Assembly: GCF_021545335.1 (NCBI RefSeq)
Contig: NZ_CP089312.1
Span: forward strand, 5,084,001-5,148,000
Length of the DNA stretch: 64,000 bases
From: Streptomyces sp. GQFP
Lineage (GTDB): Bacteria; Actinomycetota; Actinomycetes; Streptomycetales; Streptomycetaceae
Direction of reading: 5' to 3'
The notes beneath the pieces are model-generated. The model was not told the DNA's origin. It ran no database searches and saw only the letters and a list, made by a program, of their open reading frames with translations. Position numbers and translations under genes: made by a program. Below, piece after piece: positions 42,258 through 50,433 of the stretch. Every line of letters starts with the position of its first letter. Positions within the stretch are counted from its first letter, which is position 1.

Positions 42258-44138
42258 ATGGGTGAGGTCTTCGCCGGCCGGTACGAACTGGCCGACCCGA
42301 TCGGGCGCGGGGGAGTCGGCGCCGTCTGGCGTGCCTGGGACCACCGCCGCCGCCGGTACGTGGCCGCCAAGGTCCTCCAGCAGAGCGACGCCCACTCGCT
42401 GCTGCGCTTCGTCCGCGAACAGGCACTGCGGATCGACCACCCGCATGTGCTCGCCCCGGCCAGCTGGGCCGCGGACGACGACAAGGTCCTGTTCACCATG
42501 GACCTGGTCGCAGGCGGCTCGCTCGTCCATCTGATCGCGGACTACGGCCCCCTGCCGCCCGGGGTCGTCTGCACCCTCCTCGACCAGCTCCTCTCGGGCC
42601 TGGCCGCCGTGCACGCGGAGGGCGTCGTCCACCGGGACATCAAGCCCGCCAACGTGCTGCTCGAAGCGACCGGTACGGGCCGCCCGCGGCTGCGGCTGTC
42701 CGACTTCGGCATCGCGATGCGGCTGGGCGAGCCGCGTCTGACGGAGACCGACTATGTGGTGGGCACGCCGGGTTACTTCGCTCCCGAGCAAATGCTGGGC
42801 GCGGACCCGGACTTCCCCTCCGACCTGTTCGCCGTGGGCCTGGTCGCGCTCTATCTCCTGGAGGGCGCCAAGCCGGACTCCAAGGCCCTCATCGAGTACT
42901 TCGCGGACCACGGCACGCCCAGCGCCCCCCAGGGCATACCGGAGCCGCTCTGGCAGGTCGTGGCCACGCTGCTGCAGCCGGACCCCCAGGCGCGGTTCCG
43001 CACCGCCACAGGCGCCCGCAAGGCCCTCGGCCAGGCCGCCGAACTCCTGCCCGAGCCCGGCCCCGACGACGAGCTGATCGAGATCTTCGACCAACTCGGC
43101 CCCCTCCCAAGGGGCTTCGCCCCGACCGGCCCCCTCAAACCGTCCCCCGGGGTGACCACGAACGGCGCCCGCACCGGCGGGGCAACGGGCGGTCCGGCCA
43201 CAGGCACCGGACACGGCGAGTACGGCGGCCCGGACTCGAACAGCACGCACACCGGCCCGGGAGCGGCCCGCTCGTACGACCCGTACCGCGAACCGAACCC
43301 GGACGGCACACGCACCGGCCCGGCGACGGGCGGCACGCACACGGGACCGGGCCTCGGGCCGACGCGGAGTCCGCTGCCCGGCCCGATGCCGGATCCCGTG
43401 CCAGGACCCGTCTCCCCACCCTCCGGACCGGGCGCGGGCGCCATTCCCTCCCGGCCGGTCGAGGCCCCCGCACCCACCGGCTCCGAGCAGCCCTGGCAGT
43501 CCTCCGGTGCCGCCCCGAGCCGGCCGGGCGCCGACTCCGGACGGCCGCCCCAGCCGCCGAGCCCGGAGCAGCCCCACCCCGCTCAGCGGAACGGCATCCC
43601 GCCCCACCCGGACGTCACACCCCCGCGCCCCACGCACCCACCGTCGACGGCGCCTTCCCGGCCCTCGCCCACGGACCCGAACGCCGCCCAGGCCGTAGCT
43701 CCGATGCCCCCGCAACCGCCGTCAGCGGCCCCGCCCCAGCCGTCCGCCATGTCGGACACGGGCAGCTTCCACCTGCCCCCGCCCCAGCTGACCGCCCCCG
43801 CCACTCCCCCCACGGCCGCCAATCACGTATCCGCCCCCTTCGAAACCACGCACGCGCCCTCCCCCCATCCGCACCCGCACGGAACCACCACGCAGACCCA
43901 GGCTCCGACCGCGACGGCGACCCCCACTCCGACGCTGCGCCACCAGGACGCGTACGCCCCCACCTCTTCGTACGTCGCTCAGGTCCCGCAAGTTCCCGCG
44001 TCCGCGCAGGCTGTTCCCCAGCGCCGCGGCCGACGTCGCCAGCGTCGTCCCGGGCCGCCCGGGAAGGTGGCGATACCGGTGCTGTTCCTGGCCCTGACCT
44101 GCTACGCGGTCGGTTTCTGGGCCCTGTTCCGCATCTGA
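42258..44138 (+). CDS. Ser/Thr protein kinase with proline-rich linker and C-terminal anchor
   Basis: 626 residues. The kinase domain spans 1-275: glycine loop IGRGGVGAVWRAWD, VAAKVL Lys, HRDIKPANVLL catalytic Asp and DFGIAMRLG. Residues 290-595 are low-complexity, rich in Pro, Thr, Gly and Ser. A single hydrophobic helix at the very end (about 602-624, VAIPVLFLALTCYAVGFWAL) with almost no extracytoplasmic part anchors it. There is no PASTA or other sensor, so signals must come from inside or from the membrane. It is distinct from the PknB paralog in this window. Confidence 0.88.
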   Translation: MGEVFAGRYELADPIGRGGVGAVWRAWDHRRRRYVAAKVLQQSDAHSLLRFVREQALRIDHPHVLAPASWAADDDKVLFTMDLVAGGSLVHLIADYGPLPPGVVCTLLDQLLSGLAAVHAEGVVHRDIKPANVLLEATGTGRPRLRLSDFGIAMRLGEPRLTETDYVVGTPGYFAPEQMLGADPDFPSDLFAVGLVALYLLEGAKPDSKALIEYFADHGTPSAPQGIPEPLWQVVATLLQPDPQARFRTATGARKALGQAAELLPEPGPDDELIEIFDQLGPLPRGFAPTGPLKPSPGVTTNGARTGGATGGPATGTGHGEYGGPDSNSTHTGPGAARSYDPYREPNPDGTRTGPATGGTHTGPGLGPTRSPLPGPMPDPVPGPVSPPSGPGAGAIPSRPVEAPAPTGSEQPWQSSGAAPSRPGADSGRPPQPPSPEQPHPAQRNGIPPHPDVTPPRPTHPPSTAPSRPSPTDPNAAQAVAPMPPQPPSAAPPQPSAMSDTGSFHLPPPQLTAPATPPTAANHVSAPFETTHAPSPHPHPHGTTTQTQAPTATATPTPTLRHQDAYAPTSSYVAQVPQVPASAQAVPQRRGRRRQRRPGPPGKVAIPVLFLALTCYAVGFWALFRI

Positions 44139-44183
44139 ACCACGCGACTACGCGCGCGGGCCGCCGATTCCTCGGGCCACCGA

Positions 44184-45533
44184 CTACGCGCGCGCGGAGC
44201 GCCGCCGGGCGACCACCGTCCACAGCCCGAGACCCAGCATCAGCAGGCTCCCCGCCCCGATGCCGCTCACCGCGACCACCCGCATCACGGCGTCATCGCC
44301 GCCGCCGCTTCCCGCGTCGCTCTCATCGGCTCTGGTGCCGCCCGCCACCCCACCGGACGTCCACCCGCCGGCCGCCTCCCGCTCCTCCTCCGTGACCGCG
44401 AAGGTGTCCCGGGGCACGGACTGCCCCAGATACGCGGGCGCGTCCTGCGCCGTACCGGTCACCTGCACCCGCAGCGTCAGCCCGTACGGTCCCGCGCCGA
44501 ATCGTTCCGTCATCTGCTCGGCGAGATGGACGACGAGGTAGTACGAGCCGGCGAACCGCATGCCCTGCATCCGGTCGCCGACGCCGAAGCGGTTGGCGTA
44601 CTCGACCGGTGGCAGCGGATCGAGGGCGGCGGAGGTCTGGCTGCCGTTGTAGCCGAGGCCCTCGTCGTCGACGTACCCGCGCGCGGGGTTGTAGAGCGAC
44701 ATGACCAGTACGTTGCCGAGGAACCCTTCTCCGCCGCTGGAACTGCCCAGTTCGGCGACGGCGTGCAGCTGCTGCCCCCAGTCGACCGGGACCCGGTAGA
44801 ACAGCGTCCGACCGGGCGTGATGTCGTCCTGCCAGACGCCCTGCCCCACCGGGGTGGCCGTGGCGAATCCGGCACCGCCCGCGCGCGGGACGGCGTCTCC
44901 GGTAAGAGGAGCGGGTGAGGCGGAGTCCCCGGACCCGGGGGACTCGGGCGCGACCGTCGCCGCCTCGTTGACGAGGCCCGGCTCCGACACGTAGGTCAGC
45001 TCCAGGTCCCAGTCGTCCGAGGACGAGCCCGCGGAGTCGATACGGTCGACGACCACGTAGTACGTACCGGCGTCCTGACAGGCTGTCGTCTCGCCGTCGG
45101 TCGTGCGCGAGGCCCAGGCGGCGACCGGATGCGGGCTGCGGGAGGCCCCGAAGCGGGTGCTGTCGTACGAGCAGGAACGGGCGTCGGCGTCCTGCACGGA
45201 CACCTTGACGCCGTCGGAGGAGGACACCGTCGTGCCCTGCCGGGGGACGGCGGTGGCGGAGACGTACGCGTTCGACGTGGCGTCGAGTGCGAGGCGGTAG
45301 TAGAGCCTGCCGTTGACGGGGAGGGTGCTCCGGTAGGTCCCGCCGGGCTCCAGCCGCACGGCGTCCGTGGTGCTCGCGGCCCCTTCGACGACCTGGGCGT
45401 CCTCGGCGAAGTCGTAGGCGTACGCGTCCGGCGCGGCGACCGCCTCCGGGCCGGCCCCGGGGCCCGCACCGAATCCCGCCAGCGCGCACAGCACCGCCGC
45501 CACGACCGCGCCCCGCACCGTGCGCCGCCCCAT
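44184..45533 (-). CDS. Secreted membrane-anchored protein, unknown function
   Basis: 449 residues. Signal peptide (1-32, RGAVVAAVLCALAGFGAGPG) is followed by two beta-rich repeats (about 40-190 and 220-390; GGTYRSTLPVNGRLYYRLAL and TPGRTLFYRVPVDWGQQLH recall bacterial pre-peptidase-like folds) and a C-terminal membrane helix (about 420-440) with a basic RRR tail. It is therefore type I anchored, with no LAxTG motif. I cannot assign a family. The ATG at 45533 directly follows an alternative GTG at 45536. It is convergent with the kinase gene (about 45 bp). Confidence 0.65.
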   Translation of the reverse strand: MGRRTVRGAVVAAVLCALAGFGAGPGAGPEAVAAPDAYAYDFAEDAQVVEGAASTTDAVRLEPGGTYRSTLPVNGRLYYRLALDATSNAYVSATAVPRQGTTVSSSDGVKVSVQDADARSCSYDSTRFGASRSPHPVAAWASRTTDGETTACQDAGTYYVVVDRIDSAGSSSDDWDLELTYVSEPGLVNEAATVAPESPGSGDSASPAPLTGDAVPRAGGAGFATATPVGQGVWQDDITPGRTLFYRVPVDWGQQLHAVAELGSSSGGEGFLGNVLVMSLYNPARGYVDDEGLGYNGSQTSAALDPLPPVEYANRFGVGDRMQGMRFAGSYYLVVHLAEQMTERFGAGPYGLTLRVQVTGTAQDAPAYLGQSVPRDTFAVTEEEREAAGGWTSGGVAGGTRADESDAGSGGGDDAVMRVVAVSGIGAGSLLMLGLGLWTVVARRRSARA

Positions 45534-45714
45534 CACGCGCCACCCCTCGTCCCGCTCGCCGCCCGAACCGCCCACCGGCCCAGCTCCGTCCGGGCACCGT
45601 TTCTGCCCGGACCGTCGCTCATCCTGCCCCGCCGACCACCCCGGCACCGCACGATTCGCACGACCGCCCGAAACGACTGCCCTTTATGCGTCGTGATTTG
45701 CCCCAGCAACACAA

Positions 45715-45741
45715 AACCCCGACCGCGTCGGCGGCCGGGGT
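45715..45741 (-). terminator. Terminator of DLW-39 gene
   Basis: ACCCCGACCG and CGGCCGGGGT stem around a short loop, 25 bp downstream of the DLW-39 stop. The rest of 45534-45765 is empty. Confidence 0.6.
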
Positions 45742-45765
45742 CTGCTCACAGACTGCTGTCGATAC

Positions 45766-45894
45766 TCAGGAACCCGTGGGCACGGAGTCGGTCGCCTCCG
45801 TCCACAGATCCTGCTCGGCGCGATCCGCCTGGATCTGGCGGTACACGAGGAGCCCGCCGATGGCGGCCAGTGCGACCAGGAGAAGCTTCTTCAC
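45766..45894 (-). CDS. DLW-39 family small protein
   Basis: 42 residues: one N-terminal hydrophobic helix (KKLLLVALAAIGGLLVYRQI) and a QADRAEQDLWTEATDSVP tail with the DLW tripeptide that names the family. It lies near gyrA in Streptomyces and related genera; function unknown. GTG start at 45894 with GAGG 8 bases upstream. Confidence 0.85.
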   Translation of the reverse strand: MKKLLLVALAAIGGLLVYRQIQADRAEQDLWTEATDSVPTGS

Positions 45895-46211
45895 CGTGCG
45901 ACCTCGTCTTTCCTTGACGTAGGGGACCTTCTGGCGCCCGACTATACCCTCCGGCCGAGACCGATCAGTGACCTGCGCCGACCGCCAACTCCCGCCCGGC
46001 ACACCGCAGTAGAAGTGGACGACACCGCTCCGATCGGAAGGTGATCACACCTCTACGCACGGTGACTATTTGCGGCCATTGCCCCCTTACGCCCATCCGG
46101 GTGGTGTTCATCAGAAGATCGACGCGCCACGGCCGTAGGTCCGCCACTTCCCGCCCGCCATACACATCATGAGGAAAGTACGCAAATCGCCCGACCCGAA
46201 AGTGAGGGGCC

Positions 46212-46511
46212 ATGGCCCAGAACAAGGTCATGAAGCTGTGGACCGCCGTCGTCACCGCCTTCCTGGCGCTGTGCACGACGCTCGGCCTGATCACGACGAC
46301 CGCCCCCGCGGCGGTAGCCGACAGCCGTCCGGCGCGCAACTGCACGACAGCCGCCTGGGACTGGTCCTACGCCCGCTCCCTGCCCCCCACGATGAAACAG
46401 CGCATCGGAGCCGAGGCCCACGGCTCCTCCCCGAGCTGCCGCCACCACGCGCCCTCCGACACGGAAGCGGAACCGGACGCCGAGCCGGACGATCCCTCTG
46501 CGATCCAGTGA
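46212..46511 (+). CDS. Small secreted protein (DUF6344-like)
   Basis: 99 residues. A signal peptide (1-37, LWTAVVTAFLALCTTLGLIT, ending APAAVADS) and a mature part of about 60 residues with two Cys (NCTTAAW, SCRHH) that could form a disulfide, and an acidic tail. I recall the family from the gyrA neighbourhood in Streptomyces. The 317-bp divergent gap to the DLW-39 gene shows no other gene. GTGAGGGGCC precedes the ATG. Confidence 0.65.
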   Translation: MAQNKVMKLWTAVVTAFLALCTTLGLITTTAPAAVADSRPARNCTTAAWDWSYARSLPPTMKQRIGAEAHGSSPSCRHHAPSDTEAEPDAEPDDPSAIQ

Positions 46512-46602
46512 TCCCCCTGTTGTGATCCCCCTCCCCATGTAGCGGCGAACTTGCGTACAAAGCCACACGGAGAAGCACCAGGACAGAACCACCAGAACAA
46601 AC

Positions 46603-46637
46603 GAAAGACCCCCAACCATCACTGGCTGGGGGTCTTT
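46603..46637. terminator. Terminator between DUF6344-like gene and tRNA-Ile
   Basis: AAAGACCCCCAACC and GGCTGGGGGTCTTT around ATCACT, with T-rich flanks; serves both convergent transcripts. Confidence 0.8.
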
Positions 46638-46643
46638 TCACTG

Positions 46644-46717
46644 TGGGGCTAACAGGATTTGAACCTGTGGCCTCATCCTTATCAGGGATGCGCTCTAACC
46701 AACTGAGCTATAGCCCC
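46644..46717 (-). tRNA. tRNA-Ile(GAT)
   Basis: 74 nt. Acceptor GGGGCTA/TAGCCCC, D arm GCTCAGTTGGTTAGAGC, anticodon stem CATCC/GGATG with loop CTGATAA (anticodon GAT), T arm CAGGTTCAAATCCTG. Discriminator A; CCA not encoded. The rest of 46512-46860 holds only the terminator. Confidence 0.95.
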
Positions 46718-46860
46718 GCCGCGCTCTGCGGTGTATGTCCCGCGCGCTGACCTCTGAAGATTAGCGCACGACGTGGCCAGTCCCAAAATCGATAGTCGGG
46801 CGACGTTTGGGGCCGCTCCTCACCGGCGCGAGACCCGCACGTCACCCGGACTTCACATGC

Positions 46861-47766
46861 TCACTCGTCCTCCGCGAGCGTCAGCTCGATGCCGCCGACG
46901 AAGCCCGCGGAGAGGTTGTAGATGAACGCGCCGAGGGTCGCCAGCGCCGTCGCGAGGACGACGTCGATGACCGCGATGACCGACGTGAACAGCACGACGT
47001 TCTGCAGCGACAGGAAGGACTGGAGGTCGAAGCCGTTCGACTCGTTCGAGCCCGTGGCCTCCGAGATCGTGCCGCCGACCGTCGAGAAGACGCCCATCGC
47101 GTCCATGACCATCCACAGGACCACCGCCGCCACGATCGTGCAGATGCCCAGCGCGATCGACAGCAGGAAGCTGACCTTCATCACCGACCACGGGTCGGCC
47201 TTGGACACGCGCAGCCGTGCCTTGCGCGTACGGGGCAGGGTGCGCGCGCCCGTGCGCGGACGCCGTACGGCTCCTGCCGGATTCGCCCCCGGAGGCTGAA
47301 CCTGGACCGGAGGGACCGCCGGAGCGGCCGGCGGGTAGGCCTGCGGCGGGTGGTAGGGCCCCGCGGCCTGCTGCGGCTGCCGCTCACCGGGCAACGGCGA
47401 AGCCTGCTGCGGCGGCGCCGTGGCGCGCTGCGCGGCCGGCTCCGCCACCGGCAGGGCACCGGGGGCGCCCTGAGCCGCCGGGCCCGCGCCGGCCCCGTAC
47501 TGCTGGGTCTGCGGACCTCTGGCGTCCGTCACAGTTCCCCCCTGGGATCCCTTGGATCCATGTGTGTCGGGCGAGCGCGAACCGGTCTTGTGCGGCTTGA
47601 TGGCCTGCAGGTTGGTCGTGTGCGGATCTGTCGCACTCTGTGCGTCCCTCGCACCCTGCGCATCGGTCGCACGTGCGGCGGAGCCACGACCGCCGCCGTC
47701 TTTGTCCGTACCGGTCGAGGGACCGGACGAACTGCCGGACGAACCGGCGCCCGTGGCTCCGCTCAC
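46861..47766 (-). CDS. DUF3566 membrane protein
   Basis: 302 residues. A long disordered N terminus (1-180, rich in Gly, Ala, Pro, Gln) is followed by the DUF3566 domain with two membrane helices (SVMKVSFLLSIALGICTIVA and LFTSVIAVIDVVLATALATL). DUF3566 proteins follow gyrA in actinobacteria (CwsA-associated locus in mycobacteria); a role in growth or division is likely but unproven. GTG at 47766; stop at 46861 is the LAEDE end. It is 18 bp after gyrA, so probably co-transcribed. Confidence 0.85.
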   Translation of the reverse strand: MSGATGAGSSGSSSGPSTGTDKDGGGRGSAARATDAQGARDAQSATDPHTTNLQAIKPHKTGSRSPDTHGSKGSQGGTVTDARGPQTQQYGAGAGPAAQGAPGALPVAEPAAQRATAPPQQASPLPGERQPQQAAGPYHPPQAYPPAAPAVPPVQVQPPGANPAGAVRRPRTGARTLPRTRKARLRVSKADPWSVMKVSFLLSIALGICTIVAAVVLWMVMDAMGVFSTVGGTISEATGSNESNGFDLQSFLSLQNVVLFTSVIAVIDVVLATALATLGAFIYNLSAGFVGGIELTLAEDE

Positions 47767-47784
47767 GATGACTCACTCCTCGCG

Positions 47785-50391
47785 CTACTCCGACGAGGAC
47801 TGATCGCCCTCGTCCGTGCCGGTGGTCGCGGCACCCTCGGCCGACTCGTCGACGGCGTCCTCGCCGTCGACCTCCTCGGCCTCACGTCCCGCCTCGGCGT
47901 TTCGTGCGATGCCGACTACGGCATCGCGCTTGCCCAGGTTGATCAGTTGGACGCCCATGGTGTCACGGCCCGTCTCCCTGATCTCATTGACTCGCGTACG
48001 AATCACACCGCCCGACAGCGTGATGGCGAGGATCTCGTCGGTCTCCTCGACCACCAGCGCACCGACGAGAGAACCGCGGTCCTCGACGATCTTGGCGGCC
48101 TTGATACCGAGGCCGCCGCGACCCTGGACGCGGTACTCGTCGACGTTGGTCCGCTTCGCGTACCCGCCGTCTGTGGCAGTGAACACGAACGTACCGGGTC
48201 GAACAACATTCATCGAGAGCAGCTGGTCTCCCTCACGGAAGCTCATGCCCTTGACACCCGAGGTGGCACGGCCCATCGGACGCAGTGCGTCGTCCGTCGC
48301 CGTGAACCTGATCGACTGTGCCTTCCTGCTGATCAGCAGCAGATCGTCCTCGGACGAAACGAGTTCGGCTCCGATCAGTTCGTCGTCGGAACCGTCCTCC
48401 GTCTCACGGAGGTTGATCGCGATGACACCACCGGAACGCGGCGAATCGTAATCCTTCAGAGGCGTCTTCTTGACCAGACCGCCCTTGGTGGCCAGGACCA
48501 GGTAGGGCGCCGCCTCGTAGTCGCGGATCGCCAGGATCTCCGCGATCGCCTCGTCCGGCTGGAAGGCCAGCAGGTTGGCGACGTGCTGTCCACGCGCGTC
48601 ACGTCCGGCGTCCGGCAGCTCGTACGCCTTCGCGCGGTAGACGCGGCCCTTGTTGGTGAAGAACAGCAGCCAATGGTGGGTCGTCGACACGAAGAAGTGG
48701 TCGACGATGTCGTCTTCCTTGAGCTTCGTGCCGCGTACGCCCTTGCCGCCGCGCTTCTGCGAGCGATAGTCCTCGGTCTTGGTGCGCTTGACATAGCCAC
48801 CGCGCGAGATCGTGACGACGATGTCCTCTTCGGCGATCAGGTCCTCGATGGACATGTCACCGTCGAACGGAACCAGCTTGGAGCGCCGGTCGTCGCCGAA
48901 CTTCTCGACGATCGCGGCGAGTTCCTCGCTGATGATGCCGCGCTGACGCACCGGCGAGGCCAGAATCGCGTTGTACTCACGGATCTTCGCCTGCAGTTCG
49001 TCGTGCTCGGCGACGATCTTCTGGCGCTCCAGAGCCGCCAGTCGGCGCAGCTGCATCTCCAGGATCGCGTTGGCCTGGATCTCGTCGATCTCCAGAAGGC
49101 CCATCAGGCCCTCACGCGCGATCTCCACGGTGTCACTGCGCCGGATCAGCGCGATGACCTCGTCGATGGCGTCCAGGGCCTTCAGAAGGCCACGCAGGAT
49201 GTGCGCGCGCTCCTCGGCCTTGCGCAGCCTGAAGCGCGTACGCCGGACGATGACCTCGATCTGGTGCGTCACCCAGTGCCGGATGAACGCGTCCAGGGAC
49301 AGGGTCCGCGGTACGCCGTCCACCAGCGCCAGCATGTTCGCGCCGAAGTTCGTCTGCAGGTCGGTGTGCTTGTACAGGTTGTTCAGGACGACCTTGGCGA
49401 CCGCGTCCCGCTTCAGGACGATCACCAGGCGCTGGCCCGTACGGGACGACGTCTCGTCGCGGACGTCCGCGATGCCGCCGATCTTGCCGTCCTTCACCAG
49501 GTCGGCGATCTTCTGCGCGAGGTTGTCCGGGTTGACCTGGTACGGGAGTTCGGTGACCACCAGGCACTGGCGGTTCTGGATCTCCTCGACGTCGACGACC
49601 GCGCGCATCGTGATCGAGCCACGGCCCGTGCGGTACGCCTCCTCGATGCCCTTTCGGCCCACCACGAGGGCACCGCTGGGGAAATCGGGGCCCTTGATGC
49701 GCTCGATCAGGGCATCGAGCAGCTCCTCGTGGGATGCCTCGGGGTTCTCCAGGTACCACTGGGCGCCGGCCGCGACCTCACGGAGGTTGTGCGGCGGGAT
49801 GTTCGTCGCCATACCGACCGCGATGCCCGCCGAACCGTTGATCAGCAGGTTCGGGAAGCGCGCCGGCAGAACCGTCGGCTCCTGGTTGCGGCCGTCGTAG
49901 TTGTCCGTGAAGTCGACGGTCTCCTCGTCGATGTCACGGACCATCTCCATGGACAGCGGCTTCAGCTTGCACTCGGTGTACCGCATGGCGGCGGCCGGGT
50001 CGTTGCCGGGAGAGCCGAAGTTGCCGTTGGAGTCCACCAGCGGCATCCGCATCGACCACGGCTGCGCGAGACGGACCAGCGCGTCGTAGATCGAGGAGTC
50101 GCCGTGCGGGTGGTAGGTACCCATGACGTCACCGACGACACGGGCGCACTTGTAGAAGCCCTTCTCGGGCCGGTAGCCGCCGTCGTACATCGCGTACAGG
50201 ACGCGGCGGTGGACGGGCTTGAGACCGTCCCGTACGTCGGGCAGCGCACGCGACACGATGACGGACATCGCGTAGTCGAGATACGAGCGCTGCATCTCGG
50301 TCTCGAGCCCGACAGGCTCGACGCGCAGGGCGATCTCGCCCTCTTCGGGAGCGTTCGGACCGTTGGGGGGAAGAGGAGTCTCGTCGGTCAT
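47785..50391 (-). CDS. gyrA: DNA gyrase subunit A
   Basis: 868 residues. The winged-helix catalytic domain carries the active-site Tyr138 in AMRYTECKL. Six beta-pinwheel repeats in the C-terminal half end with an acidic tail. In the quinolone-resistance region HPHGDSSIYDAL the Ser and Asp equivalent to E. coli Ser83 and Asp87 are intact (residues 99 and 103), so no target resistance is indicated. It is downstream of gyrB with a 42-bp gap. Confidence 0.98.
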   Translation of the reverse strand: MTDETPLPPNGPNAPEEGEIALRVEPVGLETEMQRSYLDYAMSVIVSRALPDVRDGLKPVHRRVLYAMYDGGYRPEKGFYKCARVVGDVMGTYHPHGDSSIYDALVRLAQPWSMRMPLVDSNGNFGSPGNDPAAAMRYTECKLKPLSMEMVRDIDEETVDFTDNYDGRNQEPTVLPARFPNLLINGSAGIAVGMATNIPPHNLREVAAGAQWYLENPEASHEELLDALIERIKGPDFPSGALVVGRKGIEEAYRTGRGSITMRAVVDVEEIQNRQCLVVTELPYQVNPDNLAQKIADLVKDGKIGGIADVRDETSSRTGQRLVIVLKRDAVAKVVLNNLYKHTDLQTNFGANMLALVDGVPRTLSLDAFIRHWVTHQIEVIVRRTRFRLRKAEERAHILRGLLKALDAIDEVIALIRRSDTVEIAREGLMGLLEIDEIQANAILEMQLRRLAALERQKIVAEHDELQAKIREYNAILASPVRQRGIISEELAAIVEKFGDDRRSKLVPFDGDMSIEDLIAEEDIVVTISRGGYVKRTKTEDYRSQKRGGKGVRGTKLKEDDIVDHFFVSTTHHWLLFFTNKGRVYRAKAYELPDAGRDARGQHVANLLAFQPDEAIAEILAIRDYEAAPYLVLATKGGLVKKTPLKDYDSPRSGGVIAINLRETEDGSDDELIGAELVSSEDDLLLISRKAQSIRFTATDDALRPMGRATSGVKGMSFREGDQLLSMNVVRPGTFVFTATDGGYAKRTNVDEYRVQGRGGLGIKAAKIVEDRGSLVGALVVEETDEILAITLSGGVIRTRVNEIRETGRDTMGVQLINLGKRDAVVGIARNAEAGREAEEVDGEDAVDESAEGAATTGTDEGDQSSSE

Positions 50392-50433
50392 TGCTGGTGA
50401 AGATCCTTTCTGGTGCGGTCAGCTGAGACCGAC

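Noticed and set aside
43100..44050. Tandem protein repeats in the second kinase
   Set aside because: The region is proline/threonine-rich low complexity without a fixed repeat length.
46807..50400. A 1,197-codon open frame on the plus strand opposite gyrA
   Set aside because: It is antisense to gyrA and DUF3566. High third-position GC keeps the opposite frame open, and its composition (runs of R, V, D, G) is that of a shadow frame.
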